A model generated the notes under the pieces. The model searched no databases and was not told the origin of the DNA. It saw only the letters and a list, made by a program, of their open reading frames with translations. The position numbers and the translations under genes are program-made. From an uncultured Bradyrhizobium sp. (GTDB taxonomy: Bacteria; Pseudomonadota; Alphaproteobacteria; Rhizobiales; Xanthobacteraceae), in NCBI RefSeq assembly GCF_947648125.1, contig NZ_CANSMR010000001.1, forward strand, positions 62,001-126,000: a DNA stretch of 64,000 nucleotides, given 5' to 3'. Below, in pieces: positions 51,640 through 60,605 of this stretch. The first letter of the stretch is position 1; each line of letters opens with the position of its first letter.

Positions 51640-52019
51640 ACGACGAATATAGGCCTGTAGTGCCTGACGCCGATGGTTGCGTTGTCGCGAACGGTGATGC
51701 CGAAACATGCGATGCAGATGCTGGCGAGGGGGCGCCTCTACGACACGACGCGTAGTTCGCGCTCCGGGTTGGACTCGTCAACGACGTGGTCGAGCCGGAA
51801 CGCCTCGCCGAAACAGTTGAGGCGCTCGCCGCGGGGATCGCCTCCAAATCCGCTTATGCGCTTGCGCTCGGCAAGCAGCCGTTCTATCGCCAGCTGCAAA
51901 TGCCCATCTCCGATGCCTATGAATATTCCGGAGAACTCGCGGTAGCCCACGCTGATGCGCGCGAAGGTATTGGTGCGTTCGTCGAGAAGCGCAAGCCGGT
52001 CTGGAGAGGACGAAAGTAG
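51640..52019 (+). pseudogene. Enoyl-CoA hydratase C-terminal remnant
   Basis: The sequence TNIGL, an in-frame TAG, then TPMVALSRTVMPKHAMQMLA, a frameshift near 51748, and VEPERLAETVEALAAGIASK to EGIGAFVEKRKPVWRG is recognisable as the second half of a crotonase. The first half is missing, apparently replaced by the IS remnant upstream. The piece has a nonsense codon and a frameshift. It may once have partnered the acyl-CoA dehydrogenase at 49309. Confidence 0.75.
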
Positions 52020-52118
52020 CGGCGTTGTTGCGTCGTCGACCAACGCGTTGACTTAAGCCCACCCAGCGTTCCAGAAGACCACACTTTCTGGCGCGTCGCC
52101 GGATCTGTCGCCGCGTGA

Positions 52119-52763
52119 TCAGCGGATCCGCAGAGCCCCCTCCATCAGGTCGACGAGCTGGCGCGCGACCTGCTCGCCGGTGAGTGGTCCCTCCGGCGTG
52201 AACCAGCGTGTCATCCAGTTGATCGACCCCATGAAGAAGAACACCGTCAGCTTGGGATCGACGGCGCGCACCGTCCCGTCAGCAATACCTTCGGATATCA
52301 GTTTGCGGAAGCCATGGTCGAACTTGTCGCGACGCTTGCCGATGATCGCCTTGTTCTGCGGCTCCAGTGCGTCGTATTCGCCGAGCACAGCGAAAGAGCC
52401 CATCTCGCTGGTGATGGTCCTGACATATTTGTCGATGAGCAGGAGGATTTTTTCGAGCCCGGTCTTGCCATGCTCCTCGCAGTACTTCATCGCCTCGTCG
52501 CCGAAATCGAGCGACATCATATGGCATTCGAAGAGAATTTCCTGCTTGTTCTTGACGTAGTAGTAGAGCGCAGCCTTGGTGACGTCCAAGGTCTTCGCCA
52601 CATCCTCGAGCGAGGTGTTGTGATAACCACGAAGGCTGAATGCGCGGCCGGCCTCACGAAGCAGCGCACCCCGCTTGAGCGAGAACTGCTGTTCCCGGCT
52701 CAGAACGACGCTTTTCCAGGCAGAGGCATGGCGCCCGCGCCTTGCTGTCGATGCCTTCTTCAT
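52119..52763 (-). CDS. TetR/AcrR family transcriptional regulator
   Basis: A 214-aa protein with helix-turn-helix at about 32-78 (EAGRAFSLRGYHNTSLEDVA, then VTKAALYYYVKNKQEIL) and a C-terminal ligand domain (FFFMGSINWMTRWFTPEGPL). It is encoded just downstream of the acyl-CoA dehydrogenase at 52842 on the same strand. A family of 18-bp sites (54141, 54402, 63481, and a weak one at 52814 in front of this gene) probably marks its regulon, covering importer D and its acyl-CoA enzymes. Confidence 0.87.
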   Translation of the reverse strand: MKKASTARRGRHASAWKSVVLSREQQFSLKRGALLREAGRAFSLRGYHNTSLEDVAKTLDVTKAALYYYVKNKQEILFECHMMSLDFGDEAMKYCEEHGKTGLEKILLLIDKYVRTITSEMGSFAVLGEYDALEPQNKAIIGKRRDKFDHGFRKLISEGIADGTVRAVDPKLTVFFFMGSINWMTRWFTPEGPLTGEQVARQLVDLMEGALRIR

Positions 52764-52813
52764 GAGGTGCCAAGTATCTCGGATTCGTGATTCTAGCGCC
52801 CATAGTCAAAATT

Positions 52814-52831
52814 ATTTCCCCAAAGTCAATT
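52814..52831. promoter_or_regulatory. Weak AATTGACT-type site upstream of TetR
   Basis: The minus strand reads AATTGACTTTGGGGAAAT, which shares the left half AATTGACTTT with the strong sites but has a poor right half. It lies 51 bp before the TetR start and could allow low-affinity autoregulation. It may also be chance. Confidence 0.3.
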
Positions 52832-52841
52832 CCTGGAGACG

Positions 52842-53999
52842 TCAGGCCGAGAGGCTGCGTGCGATGATTTGTTTCTGGATATCACTGGTTCCTTCGTAGA
52901 TTTTGCAGACGCGAACGTCGCGATAGTAGCGCTCGACCGGAAAATCCTTCAGGTAGCCATAGCCGCCGTGGATCTGCAGCGCGTCCGAGCAGACCTTCTC
53001 CGCCATCTCTGAAGCGACAAGCTTGGCAATGGCCGCTTCCTTGGCGCATGGCGCTCTGGCTTCGAGAAGCCGCGCCGCGTGGATGTAGTACTGCCGGGCG
53101 ACATCGACCTGGGCCGCCATTTCTGCGAGACGGAAGCTCACCGCCTGCAGTTCGACGATCGGCTTACCGTACGCCTCGCGCTCGTTGGCGTAGCGGATCG
53201 CAGCGTCGAGTGCGGCCTGGGCGACGCCGACTGCCTGCGCGGCGATCGCGATCCGACCGTCAGACAGGCCGCCCATGACGATCCGATAGCCGCCGCCGAC
53301 CTCGCCGAGCACGTTCTCCGCGGGAACGCGAACATTGTCGAGCTGGATCTGCGCGACATGGGCCGTGCGCTGGCCGAGCTTGTCCTCGACACGCGCGATG
53401 TTGTAGCCGGGCGTGGTGGGATCGACGATGAACGTCGTGAAGCCGTGTTTGCCGGCCTGCGGATCGGAGCGGGCGAGCACAATGGTAGTGCCTGCCTCGC
53501 TCCCGTTGGAGATGAACTGCTTGGTGCCGTTGAGAACGTAATGATCACCCTCGCGGCGTGCCGTAGCGCGAAACGCAGCAGTATCCGAACCCGCCTGCGG
53601 CTCGGTGAGAAGAAAGGCGCCGATCTTCTCGCCGCGCAGCATCGGCGGCAGATATTTCTGCTTCTGCTCCTCGTTGGCGCGCGATGCGATGGTGTAGGCC
53701 GTGACGTTGTGCACATGGAAAATAGTGCCCACTCCCGCATCGGCGGCCGCGATCTGCTCCAGCGCCAGGCAGTAGGCGACGAATCCTGCGTTCGAACCAC
53801 CGTATTGTTCGGACGGTAACATACCCATGAAGCCAAGATTCGCGAGGGCCTTCAATTCGGCGTGCGGCCACGCCGCCGTGCGATCACGTTCCGCAGCGGT
53901 GGGGGTGATCGCGTCGGCTGCAACCTTGCGTGCGACGTCGCGGACCATCGTCTGTTGGTCGGTAAGGAACGAAAAAGATTTGCTTTCGGGCCGCGCCAT
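52842..53999 (-). CDS. Acyl-CoA dehydrogenase (butyryl-CoA dehydrogenase type)
   Basis: A 385-aa enzyme with the most canonical active site of the window: LLTEPQAGSDTAAFRATA for FAD, LQIHGGYGYLKDFPVERYYR and IYEGTSDIQKQIIAR with catalytic Glu369. It probably oxidises the CoA thioester of the acid taken up by importer D. The 18-bp site at 54141 lies 141 bp upstream. It precedes the TetR gene and may be co-transcribed with it. Confidence 0.9.
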   Translation of the reverse strand: MARPESKSFSFLTDQQTMVRDVARKVAADAITPTAAERDRTAAWPHAELKALANLGFMGMLPSEQYGGSNAGFVAYCLALEQIAAADAGVGTIFHVHNVTAYTIASRANEEQKQKYLPPMLRGEKIGAFLLTEPQAGSDTAAFRATARREGDHYVLNGTKQFISNGSEAGTTIVLARSDPQAGKHGFTTFIVDPTTPGYNIARVEDKLGQRTAHVAQIQLDNVRVPAENVLGEVGGGYRIVMGGLSDGRIAIAAQAVGVAQAALDAAIRYANEREAYGKPIVELQAVSFRLAEMAAQVDVARQYYIHAARLLEARAPCAKEAAIAKLVASEMAEKVCSDALQIHGGYGYLKDFPVERYYRDVRVCKIYEGTSDIQKQIIARSLSA

Positions 54000-54140
54000 C
54001 CCGGCTCCTCCTTTGCGTGTCGTTATTGGAGATTGCGGAGCGTCGTTGGAGCAGGGCCGTTCGCAACCGTCGGAAACCAGTAGCGGAACGTTGCCCGAGG
54101 AACGCCGTTATCTTCCGTATTCAACCACACATTAGGATAT

Positions 54141-54158
54141 TTAACGTGACAGTCAATT
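54141..54158. promoter_or_regulatory. 18-bp operator-like site 1
   Basis: The minus strand reads AATTGACTGTCACGTTAA. It matches sites 2 and 3 at 15 of 18 shared positions (AATTGACTnTnAnGTTAA). The site faces the acyl-CoA dehydrogenase at 53999. Confidence 0.65.
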
Positions 54159-54401
54159 AAATAATCGAGACTCTGCCGCTTCGACTTCCGGCGGTTCCAT
54201 TGCGGCCGAAAGGCCGCGAAGCGTGCTTTGGTTGAAAGCTGTGCGTGAATACGCACGAAAAGCTGGCTCATTCGGAGCCGGAGGAGGCTATTCAACCAGC
54301 AATCATTATCTGTTGCTGCGTTCTCGCTGGCGGTGCTGGATGCGTTCGATCGGTTCGGTTGCGCGGAGACGAGTTGCAAGTCTCCGAGTGGGCTTGACGA
54401 T

Positions 54402-54419
54402 AATTGACTATAAAGTTAA
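54402..54419. promoter_or_regulatory. 18-bp operator-like site 2
   Basis: AATTGACTATAAAGTTAA on the plus strand, 127 bp upstream of the importer D operon start. It shares the conserved ends and centre with sites 1 and 3. Confidence 0.65.
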
Positions 54420-54546
54420 AAATAATCCTTATTGGTCACAAAAATCCGTCAGGGATTGACCGGCTTGGGCGGGGCGCCGCCCGGTCGAAATGCCGCATAC
54501 CCCGGGGAGGATGAATGTCGCAGGATTGCGTTGGTGAAGGGGGCGC

Positions 54547-55371
54547 GTGTTGAGTGCCGTTTCACCTGTCCGTCTGGATTCGCAGAGCCGCGCGGCGCAA
54601 AACGCTGCGGTTCTCGTCGCCGGCGGTATCCGGATGGCGTTCGGTGGTGTCGTCGCGCTTGACAATTTGTCCATCACGGTAGCTCCGGACGAGTTGCTTG
54701 CGGTGATCGGGCCGAACGGTGCGGGCAAGACCTCCCTGATGAATTGCCTCAGCGGCTTCTATCGGCCGCAACGGGGCGAAGTGAGATTCAACGGCTCGCT
54801 GCTTTCCGGCATGGGCGTCCACAATATCGTGAAGGCCGGCCTGGCTCGGACCTTCCAGGGTACGCACATCTTTTCGAACATGACCGTGATCGAAAATATC
54901 ATGGTCGGCCGTCACATTCACATGAAGAGCTCGATTCCGTCGGCGTTCTTCTACTTCGGGCCTTGCCGGCGCGAGGAGATCCGGCACCGCGAGGTGGTCG
55001 AGGAAATCATCGAGCTGCTCGAAATCGAGTCCATCCGCCATCAGCCGGTTGGCAGCCTTGGTTATGGCCTGCGCAAGCGCGTCGATCTTGGCCGTGCGCT
55101 GGCGCAGGAGCCGAGCATCTTGCTGATGGACGAGCCGATGGCCGGGATGAATTCTGAGGAGAAGGAAGACCTCGCGCGCTTCATTCTCGACGTTCGCGAG
55201 GCGCGCCGGATCCCGGTGGTGCTGGTCGAGCACGACATGGGCGTCGTCATGGATCTTGCCGATCGCATCGTGGTGCTCGATTTTGGCCGCAAGATTGCAG
55301 AGGGGACTCCGCTGGAGATTCAGCAAAACCCTGCGGTGCTCAAGGCGTATCTGGGCGAAGGAAATCGCTGA
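54547..55371 (+). CDS. Importer D: ATP-binding protein (LivG type)
   Basis: A 274-aa ABC ATPase with about 20 extra N-terminal residues. Walker A is GPNGAGKTS (55-63), the signature is changed to LGYGLRKRVDLGRAL, Walker B is ILLMDEPMAGM and the switch is VLVEHDMG. The start is GTG 54547 with AAGGGGG upstream; TTG 54550 is an alternative. It overlaps the acyl-CoA ligase gene by TGATG. Confidence 0.88.
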   Translation: MLSAVSPVRLDSQSRAAQNAAVLVAGGIRMAFGGVVALDNLSITVAPDELLAVIGPNGAGKTSLMNCLSGFYRPQRGEVRFNGSLLSGMGVHNIVKAGLARTFQGTHIFSNMTVIENIMVGRHIHMKSSIPSAFFYFGPCRREEIRHREVVEEIIELLEIESIRHQPVGSLGYGLRKRVDLGRALAQEPSILLMDEPMAGMNSEEKEDLARFILDVREARRIPVVLVEHDMGVVMDLADRIVVLDFGRKIAEGTPLEIQQNPAVLKAYLGEGNR

Positions 55372-57335
55372 TGCTGCCGATGCGTACCATTCCGCAACTG
55401 TTGCTCGAGCGCGCCAGTGCTGCGCCGAACCAGCTTGTCGAGCGGCACAAATATCGCGGCATCTGGCGCGAATACACCTACGGCGATGTCCTCGAGAAGG
55501 TACGTTCCCTGGCTCTCGGCCTTGACGCGATGGGTATCTGCTGCGGCGAGACCGTGGCCATTATCGGTGAGAACGAGCCAGAGAATTTCTGGAGCGAGTT
55601 CGCGGCCTTCTCGATCGGATGCAAGATCGTCTCGCTCTATCCCGATATCACCGCCGATGAAATCGAATACCTACTTAACGACAGCGATGCGGTTTGTCTG
55701 GTGGCGCAGGATCAGGAGCAAGTGGACAAGGGTCTCGCGATTCTCGATCGCGTTCCGCACCTTCGCCAGATGATCTACTGGGACGATACCGGGATGTGGT
55801 CCTATCGTCACGATCGCCTAGCGCCGTTCGGGACGGTACTCGAGACCGGGCGCGCCCGTCAGGCCGAAGATTCCGATCGGTTCCGGCGATTGGTCGAGGC
55901 GGGGCAACCCGACGACGTGGCCGTGCTGTCCTATACGTCAGGAACCACCGGGCGACCGAAAGGCGTGGTGCTGACCCATCGCTACCTCGTCGACAATGCG
56001 CATCGCGTGATTGCGGCGACCGGTATCAAGCCTGGCATGGAGTATCTCACCTATATCGCCCCGGCCTGGGCGACTGAGCAGTTCTTCGGAGTCACGATCG
56101 GTCTCCTGCTGCCGTTGGTGGTGAACTTCCCGGAATCGCCTGAGGAGGTCCTCAACAACATCCGCGAGCTCGCAGTCGAGGTCATGCTATTCGCCCCGCG
56201 GCAGTGGGAGAGCCTCGCCGCCACCATCCAGGGCCGGATGCTCGACGCTGGCCGAATTCGGAGGGCGATCTATGCCTGGGGTGTCGATATCGGCCACAAG
56301 GTCCACGTCGCGCGTCTTGAAGGCAAGCCGATCCCGTTCGGCGCGCAGCTTGCGCTCCCGTTCGCGGAGATGCTGGTGTTGAAGCCGCTGAGGGACAAGC
56401 TCGGCCTCACCCGCATCAAGCTCGCGTTGTGTGGCGGGTCTACGATGGCGCCGGATGTGTTCCGCCTGTTCCACGCCATCGGCGTGCCGTTGCGCAATAT
56501 CTATGGCACGACAGAGATCGGTCTTCTGACCCTGCATCAGGGCGATCGCTACAATCTCGAGACGGTGGGTCACTGGCTGAACGCGCACCCCGAATCCGGC
56601 GCGTCGCTGGAATGGAAGGTGTCGGAGCAGGGTGAACTGCTCATTCGCGGCGGAAGCTTCTTTCAGGGTTATTACAAGAAGCCTGACAGCGTCGCCGAGC
56701 GCGTCCAGGAAGGATGGTACCGAACGGGCGACGCCGTGTCGGTTACGGACAGCGGCGAACTCGTATTCCTCGAGCGTCTCGACGATCTCCGGCAGCTTCG
56801 CTCCGGCGAACGATTCCCGCCCCAGTTCATCGAAACGCGGCTGCGCTTCAGTCCGTTCGTCAAGGACATCATGACGCTTGGCGACGATACGCGCGACTAT
56901 ATCGGCGCGCTGATCAATATCGACATGAGCGTGGTGTCGCGGTGGGCGGAGGATCGCAACATCAGTTTCTCCACCTTTACCGATCTTTCGCAGAAGGCCG
57001 AAGTGGCCGAACTGGTGCGCGGCGAGATTGCACGCGTCAACCTGTTCCTGCCCGAACATGCGCGGGTCCGGCGCTTCGCCAATTTCCCGAAGGAGCTCGA
57101 TCCGGATGAAGGCGAACTGACCCGTACGCGCAAGCTGCGGCGCGAATTTCTCGCCGAACGCTATGCCGTGCTGATCGAGGCGATGTACGGCGGCCGGGAT
57201 GATCAGAAGCTCGACATCGCGGTGACGTACCAGGATGGGCGAAAGGGAACGCTCTCTGCTCACGTCACCATCCACGACGTCGTTAAAGGCGACAAGGCCG
57301 GAAACGCTGCTGCACCGTTACGAGCCATCGCATGA
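55371..57335 (+). CDS. Long AMP-forming acyl-CoA ligase inside importer D
   Basis: A 654-aa adenylate-forming enzyme of the large long-chain/bubblegum-like ligase group. The phosphate loop is SYTSGTTGRPKG (about 187-198), followed by YGTTEIGLLTLHQGD and GWYRTGDAV. The C-terminal lid has DLRQLRSGERFPPQFIE rather than the usual GGENI form. Being placed between ATPase and permease genes with short overlaps, it probably traps the imported acid as a CoA ester at the membrane. Confidence 0.87.
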   Translation: MLPMRTIPQLLLERASAAPNQLVERHKYRGIWREYTYGDVLEKVRSLALGLDAMGICCGETVAIIGENEPENFWSEFAAFSIGCKIVSLYPDITADEIEYLLNDSDAVCLVAQDQEQVDKGLAILDRVPHLRQMIYWDDTGMWSYRHDRLAPFGTVLETGRARQAEDSDRFRRLVEAGQPDDVAVLSYTSGTTGRPKGVVLTHRYLVDNAHRVIAATGIKPGMEYLTYIAPAWATEQFFGVTIGLLLPLVVNFPESPEEVLNNIRELAVEVMLFAPRQWESLAATIQGRMLDAGRIRRAIYAWGVDIGHKVHVARLEGKPIPFGAQLALPFAEMLVLKPLRDKLGLTRIKLALCGGSTMAPDVFRLFHAIGVPLRNIYGTTEIGLLTLHQGDRYNLETVGHWLNAHPESGASLEWKVSEQGELLIRGGSFFQGYYKKPDSVAERVQEGWYRTGDAVSVTDSGELVFLERLDDLRQLRSGERFPPQFIETRLRFSPFVKDIMTLGDDTRDYIGALINIDMSVVSRWAEDRNISFSTFTDLSQKAEVAELVRGEIARVNLFLPEHARVRRFANFPKELDPDEGELTRTRKLRREFLAERYAVLIEAMYGGRDDQKLDIAVTYQDGRKGTLSAHVTIHDVVKGDKAGNAAAPLRAIA

Positions 57336-58216
57336 TCGATTTCGTCAACTATTTCATCAACGGGGCATTGGTCGGGCTGCTCTATGCCCTCATCGCCATG
57401 GGTTTCGTGGTCATCTATCGTGCCTCGAAGGTCTTCAATTTCGCCCAGGGCGAACTTGTCGTGTTCGGCGGCTTCATTGTCTGGTGGATGGTTGCCTCGC
57501 TTGGGTTACCGCTCTCGATCGGTCTTCCGCTCGCATTCGTCGCGGCGGCACTGTTCGGACTCCTGGTCGAACGCGTCTTTTTTTCCCGCCTCGCCGGCGA
57601 GTCGGTCTTCGCTATGGTCATGGTCACGATCGGGTTGCTGATCCTGATCCGCGGTTTGATCCTCGTCCTGTTCGGGCCGCAGGTGCGCCCGTTCCCGATC
57701 ATCTTCCCGCTTCAGCCGGTGATCATCGGGGACATTCTTATCCCTCGCTCGCTTCTTATCGGCGGCGTAATCACGGTGATCGTCGGCTTCGGCCTGTCGT
57801 GGTTCTTCAACCGCACGCGGGCGGGGCTGCGCATGACAGCGGTCGCCGAGGATCACCAGGTGGCATTGTCGATGGGAATTTCAGTGAAGCGCTCTATCGC
57901 GTTCGCATGGACTCTCGGCGCCGTGCTGTCGACGCTCGGCGCCGTCATCTTCCTCAGCGGAAAGTCGTTGAATTTCCTTGCCTCCGATATCGGCCTCGCA
58001 GCGTTGCCGGTGGCGCTGCTGGCGGGTTTCGAGGCGATCGCCGGGGTCCTGCTGGCCGGCCTTATTGTCGGCATCATTCAGGGCCTCGTGACCGCCTACC
58101 TCGATCCGATCGTGGGCGGTGCAATCGGCACCGTGTTTCCATTCATCATCATGCTGCTCATCCTCTTTATTCGGCCGACTGGGATGTTCGGCTGGAAGAC
58201 CATCGAAAGGGTCTGA
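57332..58216 (+). CDS. Importer D: permease (LivH type)
   Basis: A 294-aa membrane protein: FINGALVGLLYALIAMGFVV and FNFAQGELVVFGGF at the N-terminus (Gln where His is usual in NFAHGE), LLAGFEAIAGVLLAGLIVG near the C-terminus, and ILFIRPTGMFG. It overlaps the ligase gene by ATGA. Confidence 0.88.
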   Translation: MIDFVNYFINGALVGLLYALIAMGFVVIYRASKVFNFAQGELVVFGGFIVWWMVASLGLPLSIGLPLAFVAAALFGLLVERVFFSRLAGESVFAMVMVTIGLLILIRGLILVLFGPQVRPFPIIFPLQPVIIGDILIPRSLLIGGVITVIVGFGLSWFFNRTRAGLRMTAVAEDHQVALSMGISVKRSIAFAWTLGAVLSTLGAVIFLSGKSLNFLASDIGLAALPVALLAGFEAIAGVLLAGLIVGIIQGLVTAYLDPIVGGAIGTVFPFIIMLLILFIRPTGMFGWKTIERV

Positions 58217-58219
58217 CCG

Positions 58220-59272
58220 ATGGATCCGGCAGGCGTATTCGCCACCAGTTTCGAACGCGATCAAGCTTTGATCCGCACCCGCGGACAATGGGTCGCGCTT
58301 CTTCTGTTTCTCGTCGCGCTGGTCGTTCTGCCCCATGTTCTGGGGCCGCGCCTCGTCGCGATCTCGACCAACATGCTGATCATGGCCGTGGTCGTGATCG
58401 GCCTGCAGATCAACATGGGATACGCGGGGCAGATCAATCTCGGTCAGGCCGCTTTCATGGGGGTCGGCGCCTACGCCACCGGTGCGCTGGCCATCAAGTT
58501 CAATCTGCCATTCTGGCTCAGCATTCCGCTCGGAGGCTGCGCCGCCGCAGTATTCGGCTTCATCTTTGGGCTGTCGGCGGTTCGCATCAAGGGCTTTTAC
58601 CTGGCGCTCACCACCATCGCGGCGCAGACCTTGTTTCATTTCCTGATCCTCAATCTGCCGCAGTCGTGGTTCGGCGGATCGAACGGCCTGACGCTGGAAC
58701 CTGCGCAGATTTTCGGCGTCAGCTTCGTCAGCGAGACGTCGATCTACTATCTCTGTCTGGCCGTGACGGCACTGATGGTGTTCGGTGCCTACGGCATCGT
58801 GCGCAGCCGACACGGGCGCGCCTTCGTCGCAGTCTGCGACGACGACGTCGCTTCCGGCTTAATGGGAATCAACGTTGTGCGGACTAAGGCAATCGCCTTT
58901 CTGATCGGCGCGTTCTACGCGGGGACCGGCGGGGCATTGTGGGCCTATTACGTGCGCTTTGTCGCCGTTGACCAGTTCACGCTGTTCCATTCGATCTGGT
59001 TCATTGCCATGGTCATTGTCGGAGGTCTCGGTTCGATCACCGGTGCGTTGATCGGCGTATTCGTCATCAAGGCGATCCAGGAGAGCTTCGTTACGCTTGG
59101 TCCCAGCATCGTAGCGCAATTTCCCTCGCTCGGTGGCGATGTGGTGTTTGCACTGATGAATGTGTTTCTCGGCGGGATCATCGCCGCGTTCCTGATTTTC
59201 GAACCGCGCGGGCTGATGCATCGCTGGACTATCCTGAAACGATCCTATCGCCTTTGGCCGTTTCCCTATTGA
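58220..59272 (+). CDS. Importer D: permease (LivM type)
   Basis: A 350-aa membrane protein with about 25 cytoplasmic residues first. LivM marks are LQINMGYAGQINLGQAAFMG, CDDDVASGLMGINVVRTKA in the conserved loop and VGGLGSITGALIGVFVIK. It starts 3 bp after LivH. Confidence 0.88.
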   Translation: MDPAGVFATSFERDQALIRTRGQWVALLLFLVALVVLPHVLGPRLVAISTNMLIMAVVVIGLQINMGYAGQINLGQAAFMGVGAYATGALAIKFNLPFWLSIPLGGCAAAVFGFIFGLSAVRIKGFYLALTTIAAQTLFHFLILNLPQSWFGGSNGLTLEPAQIFGVSFVSETSIYYLCLAVTALMVFGAYGIVRSRHGRAFVAVCDDDVASGLMGINVVRTKAIAFLIGAFYAGTGGALWAYYVRFVAVDQFTLFHSIWFIAMVIVGGLGSITGALIGVFVIKAIQESFVTLGPSIVAQFPSLGGDVVFALMNVFLGGIIAAFLIFEPRGLMHRWTILKRSYRLWPFPY

Positions 59273-59319
59273 AGGCCGGGCACTTGGACTTTGAGAACAC
59301 TTATGGGAGGAACTGGACA

Positions 59320-60546
59320 ATGACTATCTTGAAGCACATCAAGATTGCTGGGGTGGCCGCTGCGCTCGGCTTGCTGACAGTCACGGCACCGGCCCGTGCC
59401 GAGAGCACCTACAACGTCGCGTCCCTGGCGGATTTCACCGGTCCCTATGCGGACGTGATGAAGGACCTGATCGGTGCGCGCCGGCCGGTCATCGACTGGT
59501 GGAATGCCGAAGTTGGCAAGAAGATTGGAGTCAAGCTCGGCATCAAGGATTACGATCACCGCTATGACGCGGCGCAGGTGGCAAGCCTGTGGCCTGGCAT
59601 CAAGGCCGAGCTCAACCCGATCATCGTGCTTGGGGTCGGTGGACCTGACGTGGCCGCGCTTCAGGGGCGGCTGCCATCCGACAAGATTCCGATGGTGATG
59701 TCGACCGCCGCGTATGGCTTCGCCTGGAAGCCCGATCCGTGGATCTTCAATCAGCGCCCGACCTACAGCCACGAAGCCGCGGCCTTCTTCGAGTGGTTTC
59801 GTCAGAAGCGCGGCGGCAGCGGGCCGCTGAAGGTCGCGATCATTTCGTCGGAAGCATCGCCTGCCTATGTCGATCAGCACAAGGGCGTCCAGCGCTACGC
59901 GGCCGACAATCCCGAGAAGGTCGAGGTCGTCGAGGTTGTGTTCACAGAAGTGCAGCCGACCGACCTCACTACCCAGGTCAACCGCGTGACCCGCAAGGGT
60001 GCCGAGGTGATCATGATCATGACGAATACGGCCGCGGTGGTCGCCACCAAGCGTGCGCTTCAGTCGCTCGGCAAGAATGTGCCGATTGTCGTGAGCTCGC
60101 ACAACGGACTGGCGGAATCCGGTCGCGCGATCGGCGACATCAAGCAGATGGAGGGCGATTATGAGGTCTATGCGATGGCCGCGCCCACCGACGCAAAGAC
60201 GCCGGGGCGTGAGTTCTTCGAAATGCTCCAGAGCAAGTACAATCTCAAGGCCAAATGGACCGTTTCGGCTGTCCAGGGGCTTGGTCAGGCGCTGATTGCG
60301 ATGCGGGCCATCGAAGCTGCGGCCAAGAAGGTCGGTGCCGACAAGATCACGGGCGAAGCGGTCCGCGAGGCGCTGATGTCGACGACGATCTCGGCGGACG
60401 ATACCTTCAAGATTCTCGGCAACACCAAGTTCTCGAACGACGGGCCGTTCCCGACGCAGGGGCTGGTCGCGAGTATCGCCACCATCAAGGATGGCAAGTA
60501 CATCGAGGCCGCGAGCGTGCCGGTGCCATCCATCAACAAGTGGTGA
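59320..60546 (+). CDS. Importer D: periplasmic substrate-binding protein (HAAT type)
   Basis: A 408-aa protein with a Sec signal peptide cleaved near ARA27, then STYNVASLADFTGPYADVMK. GGGAGG at 59305-59310 precedes ATG 59320. Compared with the other three binding proteins it has a different ligand-site neighbourhood (WNAEVGKKIGVKLGIKDYDH), so a distinct ligand is likely. Here the binding protein follows the permeases instead of leading the operon. Confidence 0.89.
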   Translation: MTILKHIKIAGVAAALGLLTVTAPARAESTYNVASLADFTGPYADVMKDLIGARRPVIDWWNAEVGKKIGVKLGIKDYDHRYDAAQVASLWPGIKAELNPIIVLGVGGPDVAALQGRLPSDKIPMVMSTAAYGFAWKPDPWIFNQRPTYSHEAAAFFEWFRQKRGGSGPLKVAIISSEASPAYVDQHKGVQRYAADNPEKVEVVEVVFTEVQPTDLTTQVNRVTRKGAEVIMIMTNTAAVVATKRALQSLGKNVPIVVSSHNGLAESGRAIGDIKQMEGDYEVYAMAAPTDAKTPGREFFEMLQSKYNLKAKWTVSAVQGLGQALIAMRAIEAAAKKVGADKITGEAVREALMSTTISADDTFKILGNTKFSNDGPFPTQGLVASIATIKDGKYIEAASVPVPSINKW

Positions 60547-60556
60547 AGTGAAGTCG

Positions 60557-60584
60557 TCCGGCCGGTCTCACAGGCCCGGCCGGA
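60557..60584 (+). repeat. Stem-loop after the importer D binding-protein gene
   Basis: TCCGGCCGG (60557-60565) and CCGGCCGGA (60576-60584) are perfect 9-bp arms around a 10-nt loop, starting 11 bp after the stop. It is the third such structure following a binding-protein gene in this window. A smaller TCCC-TTC-GGGA hairpin (60585-60595) follows and overlaps the ribosome site of the next gene. Confidence 0.65.
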
Positions 60585-60605
60585 TCCCTTCGGGAGGCTT
60601 GCGTC

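Larger units (their letters stand above)
54000..54546. other. Divergent control region of importer D
   Basis: No gene is supported. This AT-richer region separates the minus-strand acyl-CoA dehydrogenase from the plus-strand importer D operon. It holds two 18-bp operator-like sites about 260 bp apart, plus two small perfect hairpins: GCGGCC-GAAA-GGCCGC at 54202-54217 and GTGCGT-GAAT-ACGCAC at 54241-54256. Looping between the two sites is possible. Confidence 0.55.

Noticed and set aside
54023-54379. 118-codon minus-strand frame upstream of importer D
   Set aside because: No motif; it overlaps the operator-like site at 54141 and the two small hairpins, and lies in AT-richer control DNA.
60550-60600. 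Intrinsic terminator after the importer D binding protein
   Set aside because: The hairpin is strong but no T-run follows and LivF, needed for the importer, is the next gene in the same direction.
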